Of a stretch of DNA of 64,000 bases, positions 24,422 through 35,812 are shown one piece after another. Position numbers and translations under genes: made by a program. The stretch lies in the NCBI GenBank assembly GCA_023053685.1, contig JALIGW010000020.1, forward strand, positions 1 to 64,000. Direction: 5' to 3'. This DNA comes from Diadophis punctatus similis. Its lineage: Eukaryota; Chordata; Lepidosauria; Squamata; Dipsadidae. How positions within the stretch are numbered: the stretch's first letter is position 1; every line of letters begins with the position of its first letter. The notes below the pieces were generated by a model. The model ran no database searches and was not told the origin of the DNA. It saw only the letters and a program-made list of their open reading frames with translations.

Positions 24422-26745
24422 GAATTCGGCTTTCCAGCCTGTGGGGAACAGGAATATGTGTTTCTTTTTCATTTCTGAGGTGTTTGTCAAAAGTGATGTT
24501 TTTGGGCTGAATTGAATCCTAAGGTGAATGCTGTGTTAGACTTTGGACTAGCTCTTCAGGGTAGGCTCGGAATCAAAAATCAAGCGAGAATTCAGCTTTC
24601 CAGCCTGTGGGGAACAGGGATATGTGTTTCATTTTCATTTCTGAGGTGTTTGCCAAAAGTGATGTTTTTGGGCTGAATTGAGAAATAAGGCGAATGCTGT
24701 GTTAGACCTTGGGCTAGCTCTTCAGGGAAAGGTCGGAATCAAAAATTGAGTGAGAATTCGGCTTTCCAGCCCGTGGGGAACAGGAATATGTGTTTCTTTT
24801 TCATTTCTGAGGTGTTTGTCAAAAGTGATGTTTTTGGGCTGAATTGAGAAATAAGGCGAATGCTGTGTTAGACCTTGGGCTAGCTCTTCAGGGAAAGGTC
24901 GGAATCAAAAATTGAGTGAGAATTCGGCTTTCCAGCCCGTGGAGAACAGGAATATGTGTTTCTTTTTCATTTCTGAGGTGTTTGTCAAAAGTGATGTTTT
25001 TGGGCTGAATTGAGAAATAAGGCGAATGCTGTGTTAGACCTTGGGCTAGCTCTTCAGGGAAAGGTCAGAATCAATAATCAAGCGAGAATTCGGCTTTCCA
25101 GCCCATGGGGAACAGGAATATGTGTTTCTTTTTCATTTCTGAGGTATTTGTCAAAAGTGATGTTTTTGGGCTGAATTGAATCCTAAGGCGAATGCTGTGT
25201 TAGACTTTGGGCTAGCTCTTCAGGGTAGGCTCAGAATGAAAAATCAAGCGAGAATTCAGCTTTCCAGCCTGTGGGGAACAGGAATATGTGTTTCATTTTC
25301 ATTTCTGAGGTGTTTGTCAAAAGTGATGTTTTTGGGCTGAATTGAGAAATAAGGCGAATGCTGTGTTAGACCTTGGGCTAGCTCTTCAGGGAAAGGTCGG
25401 AATCAAAAATTGAGTGAGAATTCGGCTTTCCAGCCCGTGGGGAACAGGAATATGTGTTTCTTTTTCATTTCTGAGGTGTTTGTCAAAAGTGATGTTTTTG
25501 GGCTGAATTGAGAAATAAGGCGAATGCTGTGTTAGACCTTGGGCTAGCTCTTCAGGGAAAGGTCGGAATCAAAAATTGAGCGAGAATTCGGCTTTCCAGC
25601 CCGTGGGGAACAGGAATATGTGTTTCTTTTTCATTTCTGAGGTGTTTGTCAAAAGTGATGTTTTTGGGCCGAATTGAGAAATAAGGCGAATGCTCTGTTA
25701 GACCTTCCGCTAGCTCTTCAGGGAAAGGTCAGAATCAATAATCAAGCGAGAATTCGGCTTTCCAGCCCATGGGGAACAGGAATATGTGTTTCTTTTTCAT
25801 TTCTGAGGTGTTTGTCAAAAGTGATGTTTTTGGGCTGAATTGAATCCTAAGGCGAATGCTGTGTTAGACTTTGGGCTAGCTCTTCAGGGTAGGCTCGGAA
25901 TCGAAAATCAAGCGAGAATTCGGCTTTCCAGCCTGTGCAGAACAGGAATATGTGTTTCATTTTCATTTCTGAGGTGTTTGTCAAAAGTGATGTTTTTGGG
26001 CTGAATTGAATCCTAAGGCGAATGCTGTGTTAGACTTTGGGCTAGCTCTTCAGCGTAGGCTCGGAATCAAAAATTGAGTGAGAATTCGGCTTTCCAGCCC
26101 GTGGGGAACAGGAATATGTGTTTCTTTTTCATTTCTGAGGTGTTTGTCAAAAGTGATGTTTTTGGGCTGAATTGAATCCTAAGGCGAATGCTGTGTTAGA
26201 CCTTGGGCTAGTTCTTCAGGGAAAGGTCAGAATCAATAATCAAGCTAGAATTCAGCTTTCCAGCCCATGGGGAACAGGAATATGTGTTTCTTTTTCATTT
26301 CTGAGGTGTTTGTCAAAAGTGATGTTTTTGGGCTGAATTGAATCCTAAGGCGAATGCTGTGTTAGACTTTGGGCTAGCTCTTCAGGGTAGGCTCGGAATC
26401 AAAAATCAAGCGAGAATTCAGCTTTCCAGCCTGTGGGGAACAGGGATATGTGTTTCATTTTCATTTCTGAGGTGTTTGCCAAAAGTGATGTTTTTGGGCT
26501 GAATTGAGAAATAAGGTGAATGCTGTGTTCGACCTTGGGCTAGCTCTTCAGGGAAAGGTCGGAATCAAAAATTGAGCGAGAATTCGGCTTTCCAGCCCAT
26601 GGGGAACAGGAATATGTGTTTCATTTTCATTTCTGAGGTGTTTGTCAAAAGTGATGTTTTTGGGCTGAATTGAGAAATAAGGCGAATGCTGTGTTAGACT
26701 TTGGGCTAGCTCTTCAGGGTAGGCTCGGAATCGAAATTCAAGTGA

Positions 26746-26911
26746 GAATTTGGCTTTCCAGCACGTGGGGAACAGGAATATGTGTTTCTTTTTCATTTCT
26801 GAGGTGTTTGTCAAAAGTGATGTTTTTGGGCTGAATTGAATCCTAAGGTGAATGCTGTGTTAGACTTTGGGCTAGCTCTTCAGGGTAGGCTCGGAATCAA
26901 AAATCAAGCGA
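26746..26911 (+). repeat. Chimeric class F / class B monomer
   Basis: The left half is class F (gaattt, cacgtgg) and the right half is the ordinary form found one unit later in copy 1 (tttttcattt, gtgatgtttttgggctg, gaatcctaaggtg). In copy 1 the corresponding halves sit in two adjacent monomers, 20605-20770 and 20771-20936. The unit is the direct product of an in-register deletion of exactly one repeat length, with the crossover between about positions 35 and 50 of the monomer. Confidence 0.8.
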
Positions 26912-29900
26912 GAATTCAGCTTTCCAACCTGTGGGGAACAGGGATATGTGTTTCATTTTCATTTCTGAGGTGTTTGCCAAAAGTGATGTTTTTGGGCTGA
27001 ATTGAGAAATAAGGCGAATGCTGTGTTAGACCTTGGGCTAGCTCTTCAGGGAAAGGTCGGAATCAAAAATTGAGTGAGAATTCGGCTTTCCAGCCCATGG
27101 GGAACAGGAATATGTGTTTCTTTTTCATTTCTGAGGTGTTTGTCAAAAGTGATGTTTTTGGGCTGAATTGAGAAATAAGGCGAATGTTGTGTTAGACCTT
27201 GGGCTAGCTCTTCAGGGAAAGGTCAGAATCAATAATCAAGCGAGAATTCGGCTTTCCAGCCCATGGGGAACAGGAATATGTGTTTCTTTTTCATTTCTGA
27301 GGTATTTGTCAAAAGTGATGTTTTTGGGCTGAATTGAATCCTAAGGCGAATGCTGTGTTAGACTTTGGGCTAGCTCTTCAGGGTAGGCTCAGAATGAAAA
27401 ATCAAGCGAGAATTCAGCTTTCCAGCCTGTGGGGAACAGGAATATGTGTTTCATTTTCATTTCTGAGGTGTTTGTCAAAAGTGATGTTTTTGGGCTGAAT
27501 TGAGAAATAAGGCGAATGCTGTGTTAGACCTTGGGCTAGCTCTTCAGGGAAAGGTCGGAATCAAAAATTGAGCGAGAATTCGGCTTTCCAGCCCGTGGGG
27601 AACAGGAATATGTGTTTCTTTTTCATTTCTGAGGTGTTTGTCAAAAGTGATGTTTTTGGGCTGAATTGAGAAATAAGGCGAATGCTGTGTTAGACCTTGG
27701 GCTAGCTCTTCAGGGAAAGGTCAGAATCAATAATCAAGTGAGAATTCGGCTTTCCAGCCCATGGGGAACAGGAATATGTGTTTCTTTTTCATTTCTGAGG
27801 TGTTTGTCAAAAGTGATGTTTTTGGGCCGAATTGAGAAATAAGGCGAATGCTCTGTTAGACCTTGCGCTAGCTCTTCAGGGAAAGGTCAGAATCAATAAT
27901 CAAGCGAGAATTCGGCTTTCCAGCCCATGGGGAACAGGAATATGTGTTTCTTTTTCATTTCTGAGGTGTTTGTCAATAGTGATGTTTTTGGGCTGAATTG
28001 AATCCTAAGGCGAATGCTGTGTTAGACTTTGGGCTAGCTCTTCAGGGCAGGCTCAGAATCGAAAATCAAGCGAGAATTCGGCTTTCCAGCCTGTGCAGAA
28101 CAGGAATATGTGTTTCATTTTCATTTCTGAGGTGTTTGTCAAAAGTCATGTTTTTTGGCTGAATTGAGAACTGAGGCGAATTCTGTGTTAGACCTGGGGC
28201 TAGCTCTTCAGTGTAGGCTAGGAATCGAAAATCAAGCGAGAATTCGGCTTTCCAGCCCGTGGGGAACAGGAATATGTGTTTCTTTTTCATTTCTGAGGTG
28301 TTTGCCAAAAGTGATGTTTTTGGGCTGAATTGAGAAATAAGGCGAATGCTGTGTTAGACCTTGGGCTAGCTCTTCAGGGAAAGGTCGGAATCAAAAATTG
28401 AGCGAGAATTCAGCTTTCCAGCCCGTGGGGAACAGGAATATGTGTTTCTTTTTCATTTCTGAGGTGTTTGTCAAAAGTGATGTTTTTGGGTTGAATTGAG
28501 AAATAAGGCGAATGCTCTGTTAGACCTTGGGCTAGCTCTTCAGGGAAAGGTCAGAATCAATAATCAAGCGAGAATTCGGCTTTCCAGCCCATGGGGAACA
28601 GGAATATGTGTTTCTTTTTCATTTCTGAGGTATTTGTCAAAAGTGATGTTTTTGGGCTGAATTGAATCCTAAGGCGAATGCTGTGTTAGACTTTGGGCTA
28701 GCTCTTCAGGGTAGGCTCAGAATGAAAAATCAAGCGAGAATTCAGCTTTCCAGCCTGTGGGGAACAGGAATATGTGTTTCATTTTCATTTCTGAGGTGTT
28801 TGTCAAAAGTGATGTTTTTGGGCTGAATTGAGAAATAAGGCGAATGCTGTGTTAGACCTTGGGCTAGCTCTTCAGGGAAAGGTCGGAATCAAAAATTGAG
28901 CGAGAATTCGGCTTTCCAGCCCGTGGGGAACAGGAATATGTGTTTCTTTTTCATTTCTGAGGTGTTTGTCAAAAGTGATGTTTTTGGGCTGAATTGAGAA
29001 ATAAGGCGAATGCTGTGTTAGACCTTGGGCTAGCTCTTCAGGGAAAGGTCGGAATCAAAAATTGAGCGAGAATTCGGCTTTCCAGCCCGTGGGGAACAGG
29101 AATATGTGTTTCTTTTTCATTTCTGAGGTGTTTGTCAAAAGTGATGTTTTTGGGCCGAATTGAGAAATAAGGCGAATGCTCTGTTAGACCTTGCGCTAGC
29201 TCTTCAGGGAAAGGTCAGAATCAATAATCAAGCGAGAATTCGGCTTTCCAGCCCATGGGGAACAGGAATATGTGTTTCTTTTTCATTTCTGAGGTGTTTG
29301 TCAAAAGTGATGTTTTTGGGCTGAATTGAATCCTAAGGCGAATGCTGTGTTAGACTTTCGGCTAGCTCTTCAGGGTAGGCTCGGAATCGAAAATCAAGCG
29401 AGAATTCGGCTTTCCAGCCTGTGCAGAACAGGAATATGTGTTTCTTTTTCATTTCTGAGGTGTTTGTCAAAAGTGATGTTTTTGGGCTGAATTGAGAAAT
29501 AAGGCGAATGCTGTGTTAGACCTTGGGCTACCTCTTCAGGGAAAGGTCGGAATCAAAAATTGAGTGAGAATTCGGCTTTCCAGCCCGTGGGGAACAGGAA
29601 TATGTGTTTCTTTTTCATTTCTGAGGTGTTTGTCAAAAGTGATGTTTTTGGGCTGAATTGAGAAATAAGGCGAATGCTGTGTTAGACCTTGGGCTAGCTC
29701 TTCAGGGAAAGGTCGGAATCAAAAATTGAGCGAGAATTCGGCTTTCCAGCCCGTGGGGAACAGGAATATGTGTTTCTTTTTCATTTCTGAGGTGTTTGTC
29801 AAAAGTGATGTTTTTGGGCTGAATTGAGAAATAAGGCGAATGCTGTGTTAGACCTTGGGCTAGCTCTTCAGGGAAAGGTCAGAATCAATAATCAAGCGAG

Positions 29901-30065
29901 AATTCGGCTTTCCAGCCTGTGGAGAACAGGAATATGTGTTTCATTTTCATTTCTGAGGTGTTTGTCAAAAGTGATGTTTTTGGGCTGAATTGAATCCAAA
30001 GGCGAATGCTGTGTTAGACTTTGGGCTAGCTCTTCAGGGTAGGCTCGGAATCGAAATTCAAGTGA

Positions 30066-30231
30066 GAATTTGGCTTTCCAGCACGTGGGGAACAGGAATA
30101 TGTGTTTCTTTTTTATTTCTGAGGTGTTTGTCAAAAGTGATATTTTTGGACTGAATTGAATCCTAAGGCGAATGCTGTGTTAGACTTTGGGCTAGCTCTT
30201 CAGGGTAGGCTCGGAATCAAAAATCAAGCGA
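30066..30231 (+). repeat. Class F monomer (copy of 24256)
   Basis: Same diagnostic states as 24256-24421, including tttttta, 5810 bp downstream. The preceding unit here carries gaatccaaagg, a private change not seen in copy 1. Confidence 0.82.
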
Positions 30232-31331
30232 GAATTCGGCTTTCCAGCCTGTGGGGAACAGGAATATGTGTTTCTTTTTCATTTCTGAGGTGTTTGTCAA
30301 AAGTGATGTTTTTGGGCTGAATTGAATCCTAAGGTGAATGCTGTGTTAGACTTTGGGCTAGCTCTTCAGGGTAGGCTCGGAATCAAAAATCAAGCGAGAA
30401 TTCAGCTTTCCAGCCTGTGGGGAACAGGGATATGTGTTTCATTTTCATTTCTGAGGTGTTTGCCAAAAGTGATGTTTTTGGGCTGAATTGAGAAATAAGG
30501 TGAATGCTGTGTTAGACCTTGGGCTAGCTCTTCAGGGAAAGGTCGGAATCAAAAATTGAGTGAGAATTCGGCTTTCCAGCCCGTGGGGAACAGGAATATG
30601 TGTTTCTTTTTCATTTCTGAGGTGTTTGTCAAAAGTGATGTTTTTGGGCTGAATTGAGAAATAAGGCGAATGCTGTGTTAGACCTTGGGCTAGCTCTTCA
30701 GGGAAAGGTCGGAATCAAAAATTGAGTGAGAATTCGGCTTTCCAGCCCGTGGAGAACAGGAATATGTGTTTCTTTTTCATTTCTGAGGTGTTTGTCAAAA
30801 GTGATGTTTTTGGGCTGAATTGAGAAATAAGGCGAATGCTGTGTTAGACCTTGGGCTAGCTCTTCAGGGAAAGGTCAGAATCAATAATCAAGCGAGAATT
30901 CGGCTTTCCAGCCCATGGGGAACAGGAATATGTGTTTCTTTTTCATTTCTGAGGTATTTGTCAAAAGTGATGTTTTTGGGCTGAATTGAATCCTAAGGCG
31001 AATGCTGTGTTAGACTTTGGGCTAGCTCTTCAGGGTAGGCTCAGAATGAAAAATCAAGCGAGAATTCAGCTTTCCAGCCTGTGGGGAACAGGAATATGTG
31101 TTTCATTTTCATTTCTGAGGTGTTTGTCAAAAGTGATGTTTTTGGGCTGAATTGAGAAATAAGGCGAATGCTGTGTTAGACCTTGGGCTAGCTCTTCAGG
31201 GAAAGGTCGGAATCAAAAATTGAGCGAGAATTCGGCTTTCCAGCCCGTGGGGAACAGGAATATGTGTTTCTTTTTCATTTCTGAGGTGTTTGTCAAAAGT
31301 GATGTTTTTGGGCTGAATTGAGAACTGAGGC

Positions 31332-31829
31332 GAATTCTGTGTTAGACCTGGGGCTAGCTCTTCAGTGTAGGCTAGGAATCGAAAATCAAGCGAGAATTCG
31401 GCTTTCCAGCCCGTGGGGAACAGGAATATGTGTTTCTTTTTCATTTCTGAGGTGTTTGCCAAAAGTGATGTTTTTGGGCTGAATTGAGAAATAAGGCGAA
31501 TGCTGTGTTAGACCTTGGGCTAGCTCTTCAGGGAAAGGTCGGAATCAAAAATTGAGCGAGAATTCAGCTTTCCAGCCCGTGGGGAACAGGAATATGTGTT
31601 TCTTTTTCATTTCTGAGGTGTTTGTCAAAAGTGATGTTTTTTGGCCGAATTGAGAAATAAGGCGAATGCTCTGTTAGACCTTGGGCTAGCTCTTCAGGGA
31701 AAGGTCAGAATCAATAATCAAGCGAGAATTCAGCTTTCCAGCCCATGGGGAACAGGAATATGTGTTTCTTTTTCATTTCTGAGGTGTTTGTCAAAAGTGA
31801 TGTTTTTGGGCTGAATTGAGAACTGAGGC
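31332..31829 (+). repeat. 3-monomer (498 bp) duplication
   Basis: The extra EcoRI sites at 31332 and 31830 are 498 bp apart (3 x 166). The intervening units, with gcttttccag-type class A and C states, look the same as those after 31830, including gttttttggccg near 31640 and 32138. This small duplication sits exactly at the junction between the 37-mer and 12-mer domains. Confidence 0.75.
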
Positions 31830-33821
31830 GAATTCTGTGTTAGACCTGGGGCTAGCTCTTCAGTGTAGGCTAGGAATCGAAAATCAAGCGAGAATTCGGC
31901 TTTCCAGCCCGTGGGGAACAGGAATATGTGTTTCTTTTTCATTTCTGAGGTGTTTGCCAAAAGTGATGTTTTTGGGCTGAATTGAGAAATAAGGCGAATG
32001 CTGTGTTAGACCTTGGGCTAGCTCTTCAGGGAAAGGTCGGAATCAAAAATTGAGCGAGAATTCAGCTTTCCAGCCCGTGGGGAACAGGAATATGTGTTTC
32101 TTTTTCATTTCTGAGGTGTTTGTCAAAAGTGATGTTTTTTGGCCGAATTGAGAAATAAGGCGAATGCTCTGTTAGACCTTGGGCTAGCTCTTCAGGGAAA
32201 GGTCAGAATCAATAATCAAGCGAGAATTCAGCTTTCCAGCCCATGGGGAACAGGAATATGTGTTTCTTTTTCATTTCTGAGGTGTTTGTCAAAAGTGATG
32301 TTTTTGGGCTGAATTGAATCCTAAGGCGAATGCTGTGTTAGACTTTGGGCTAGCTCTTCAGGGTAGGCTCGGAATCAAAAATCAAGCGAGAATTCAGCTT
32401 TCCAGCCTGTGGGGAACAGGGATATGTGTTTCATTTTCATTTCTGAGGTGTTTGCCAAAAGTGATGTTTTTGGGCTGAATTGAATCCTAAGGCGAATGCT
32501 GTGTTAGACTTTGGGCTAGCTCTTCAGGGTAGGCTCGGAATCAAAAATCAAGCGAGAATTCAGCTTTCCAGCCTGTGGGGAACAGGGATATGTGTTTCAT
32601 TTTCATTTCTGAGGTGTTTGCCAAAAGTGATGTTTTTGGGCTGAATTGAGAAATAAGGCGAATGCTGTGTTAGACCTTGGGCTAGCTCTTCAGGGAAAGG
32701 TCGGAATCAAAAATTGAGCGAGAATTCGGCTTTCCAGCCCGTGGGGAACAGGAATATGTGTTTCATTTTCATTTCTGAGGTGTTTGTCAAAAGTGATGTT
32801 TTTTGGCTGAATTGAGAAATAAGGCGAATGCTGTGTTAGACCTTGGGCTAGCTCTTCAGGGAAAGGTCAGAATCAATAATCAAGCGAGAATTCGGCTTTC
32901 CAGCCCATGGGGAACAGGAATATGTGTTTCTTTTTCATTTCTGAGGTATTTGTCAAAAGTGATGTTTTTGGGCTGAATTGAATCCTAAGGCGAATGCTGT
33001 GTTAGACTTTGGGCTAGCTCTTCAGGGTAGGCTCAGAATGAAAAATCAAGCGAGAATTCAGCTTTCCAGCCTGTGGGGAACAGGAATATGTGTTTCATTT
33101 TCATTTCTGAGGTGTTTGTCAAAAGTGATGTTTTTGGGCTGAATTGAGAAATAAGGCGAATGCTGTGTTAGACCTTGGGCTAGCTCTTCAGGGAAAGGTC
33201 GGAATCAAAAATTGAGCGAGAATTCGGCTTTCCAGCCCGTGGGGAACAGGAATATGTGTTTCTTTTTCATTTCTGAGGTGTTTGTCAAAAGTGATGTTTT
33301 TGGGCTGAATTGAGAAATAAGGCGAATGCTGTGTTAGACCTTGGGCTAGCTCTTCAGGGAAAGGTCAGAATCAATAATCAAGTGAGAATTCGGCTTTCCA
33401 GCCCATGGGGAACAGGAATATGTGTTTCTTTTTCATTTCTGAGGTGTTTGTCAAAAGTGATGTTTTTGGGCCGAATTGAGAAATAAGGCGAATGCTCTGT
33501 TAGACCTTGCGCTAGCTCTTCAGGGAAAGGTCAGAATCAATAATCAAGCGAGAATTCGGCTTTCCAGCCCATGGGGAACAGGAATATGTGTTTCTTTTTC
33601 ATTTCTGAGGTGTTTGTCAAAAGTGATGTTTTTTGGCCGAATTGAGAAATAAGGCGAATGCTCTGTTAGACCTTGGGCTAGCTCTTCAGGGAAAGGTCAG
33701 AATCAATAATCAAGCGAGAATTCAGCTTTCCAGCCCATGGGGAACAGGAATATGTGTTTCTTTTTCATTTCTGAGGTGTTTGTCAAAAGTGATGTTTTTG
33801 GGCTGAATTGAGAACTGAGGC
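31830..33821 (+). repeat. 12-monomer HOR, copy 1 (1992 bp)
   Basis: The copy is delimited by the internal EcoRI marker of the class E-like unit. Order of unit types after the marker: A, C, then two class D units with gaatcctaagg, A, gttttttggctg unit, gtatttgtc / gaatgaaaaatc unit, A, A, class C with ccttgcgc, C variant with gttttttggccg, back to the marker. Length is exactly 12 x 166. Confidence 0.82.
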
Positions 33822-35812
33822 GAATTCTGTGTTAGACCTGGGGCTAGCTCTTCAGTGTAGGCTAGGAATCGAAAATCAAGCGAGAATTCGGCTTTCCAGC
33901 CCGTGGGGAACAGGAATATGTGTTTCTTTTTCATTTCTGAGGTGTTTGCCAAAAGTGATGTTTTTGGGCTGAATTGAGAAATAAGGCGAATGCTGTGTTA
34001 GACCTTGGGCTAGCTCTTCAGGGAAAGGTCGGAATCAAAAATTGAGCGAGAATTCAGCTTTCCAGCCCGTGGGGAACAGGAATATGTGTTTCTTTTTCAT
34101 TTCTGAGGTGTTTGTCAAAAGTGATGTTTTTGGGCCGAATTGAGAAATAAGGCGAATGCTCTGTTAGACCTTGGGCTAGCTCTTCAGGAAAGGTCAGAAT
34201 CAATAATCAAGCGAGAATTCAGCTTTCCAGCCCATGGGGAACAGGAATATGTCTTTCTTTTTCATTTCTGAGGTGTTTGTCAAAAGTGATGTTTTTGGGC
34301 TGAATTGAATCCTAAGGCGAATGCTGTGTTAGACTTTGGGCTAGCTCTTCAGGGTAGGCTCGGAATCAAAAATCAAGCGAGAATTCAGCTTTCCAGCCTG
34401 TGGGGAACAGGGATATGTGTTTCATTTTCATTTCTGAGGTGTTTGCCAAAAGTGATGTTTTTGGGCTGAATTGAATCCTAAGGCGAATGCTGTGTTAGAC
34501 TTTGGGCTAGCTCTTCAGGGTAGGCTCGGAATCAAAAATCAAGCGAGAATTCAGCTTTCCAGCCTGTGGGGAACAGGGATATGTGTTTCATTTTCATTTC
34601 TGAGGTGTTTGCCAAAAGTGATGTTTTTGGGCTGAATTGAGAAATAAGGCGAATGCTGTGTTAGACCTTGGGCTAGCTCTTCAGGGAAAGGTCGGAATCA
34701 AAAATTGAGCGAGAATTCGGCTTTCCAGCCCGTGGGGAACAGGAATATGTGTTTCATTTTCATTTCTGAGGTGTTTGTCAAAAGTGATGTTTTTTGGCTG
34801 AATTGAGAAATAAGGCGAATGCTGTGTTAGACCTTGGGCTAGCTCTTCAGGGAAAGGTCAGAATCAATAATCAAGCGAGAATTCGGCTTTCCAGCCCATG
34901 GGGAACAGGAATATGTGTTTCTTTTTCATTTCTGAGGTATTTGTCAAAAGTGATGTTTTTGGGCTGAATTGAATCCTAAGGCGAATGCTGTGTTAGACTT
35001 TGGGCTAGCTCTTCAGGGTAGGCTCAGAATGAAAAATCAAGCGAGAATTCAGCTTTCCAGCCTGTGGGGAACAGGAATATGTGTTTCATTTTCATTTCTG
35101 AGGTGTTTGTCAAAAGTGATGTTTTTGGGCTGAATTGAGAAATAAGGCGAATGCTGTGTTAGACCTTGGGCTAGCTCTTCAGGGAAAGGTCGGAATCAAA
35201 AATTGAGCGAGAATTCGGCTTTCCAGCCCGTGGGGAACAGGAATATGTGTTTCTTTTTCATTTCTGAGGTGTTTGTCAAAAGTGATGTTTTTGGGCTGAA
35301 TTGAGAAATAAGGCGAATGCTGTGTTAGACCTTGGGCTAGCTCTTCAGGGAAAGGTCAGAATCAATAATCAAGTGAGAATTCGGCTTTCCAGCCCATGGG
35401 GAACAGGAATATGTGTTTCTTTTTCATTTCTGAGGTGTTTGTCAAAAGTGATGTTTTTGGGCCGAATTGAGAAATAAGGCGAATGCTCTGTTAGACCTTG
35501 CGCTAGCTCTTCAGGGAAAGGTCAGAATCAATAATCAAGCGAGAATTCGGCTTTCCAGCCCATGGGGAACAGGAATATGTGTTTCTTTTTCATTTCTGAG
35601 GTGTTTGTCAAAAGTGATGTTTTTGGGCTGAATTGAATCCTAAGGCGAATGCTGTGTTAGACTTTGGGCTAGCTCTTCAGGGCAGGCTCAGAATCGAAAA
35701 TCAAGCGAGAATTCGGCTTTCCAGCCTGTGCAGAACAGGAATATGTGTTTCATTTTCATTTCTGAGGTGTTTGTCAAAAGTCATGTTTTTTGGCTGAATT
35801 GAGAACTGAGGC
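33822..35812 (+). repeat. 12-monomer HOR, copy 2 (1991 bp)
   Basis: Same order as copy 1, one base shorter because of cttcaggaaagg near 34186. A private change, atgtctttc near 34250, is also in copy 3 near 36241, linking these two copies. Near 35,620 it carries a gggctgaattgaatcc unit where copy 1 has the gttttttggccg unit. Confidence 0.8.

Larger units (their letters stand above)
19270..25412 (+). repeat. 37-monomer block, copy 1 (about 6.1 kb)
   Basis: The left part (about 19270-20690) recurs at 25412-26830 with an offset of 6141 bp. The right part (about 21180-25412) recurs at 26990-31220 with an offset of 5809-5810 bp. The 332 bp change of offset equals two monomers. A one-base deletion near 22512 (tttttggctg) in this copy accounts for 6141 in place of 6142 and 5809 in place of 5810. 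It contains class F units at 20605 and 24256 and a class E unit near 22265. Confidence 0.82.
25413..31220 (+). repeat. 37-monomer block, copy 2, shortened to 35 monomers
   Basis: This is a second copy of 19270-25412. It lacks one monomer at the class F unit (the 20605-20770 region) and one class A monomer (the 21100-21275 region). Differences from copy 1 seen by eye are few: gaatccaaagg near 29993 (copy 1 gaatcctaagg), aaggtgaatg near 30499, ctttgggct near 30355 (copy 1 ctttggact), cccgtgg near 27592 (copy 1 cccatgg), and ttcgacc near 26529. It ends where the class E-like unit near 31320 starts the 12-mer domain. Confidence 0.8.

Noticed and set aside
31600..32200. gttttttggccg units as a possible insertion boundary
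   Set aside because: The six-T run is only a base change within an otherwise normal 166 bp unit. Flanking sequence stays in register, so nothing has been inserted.
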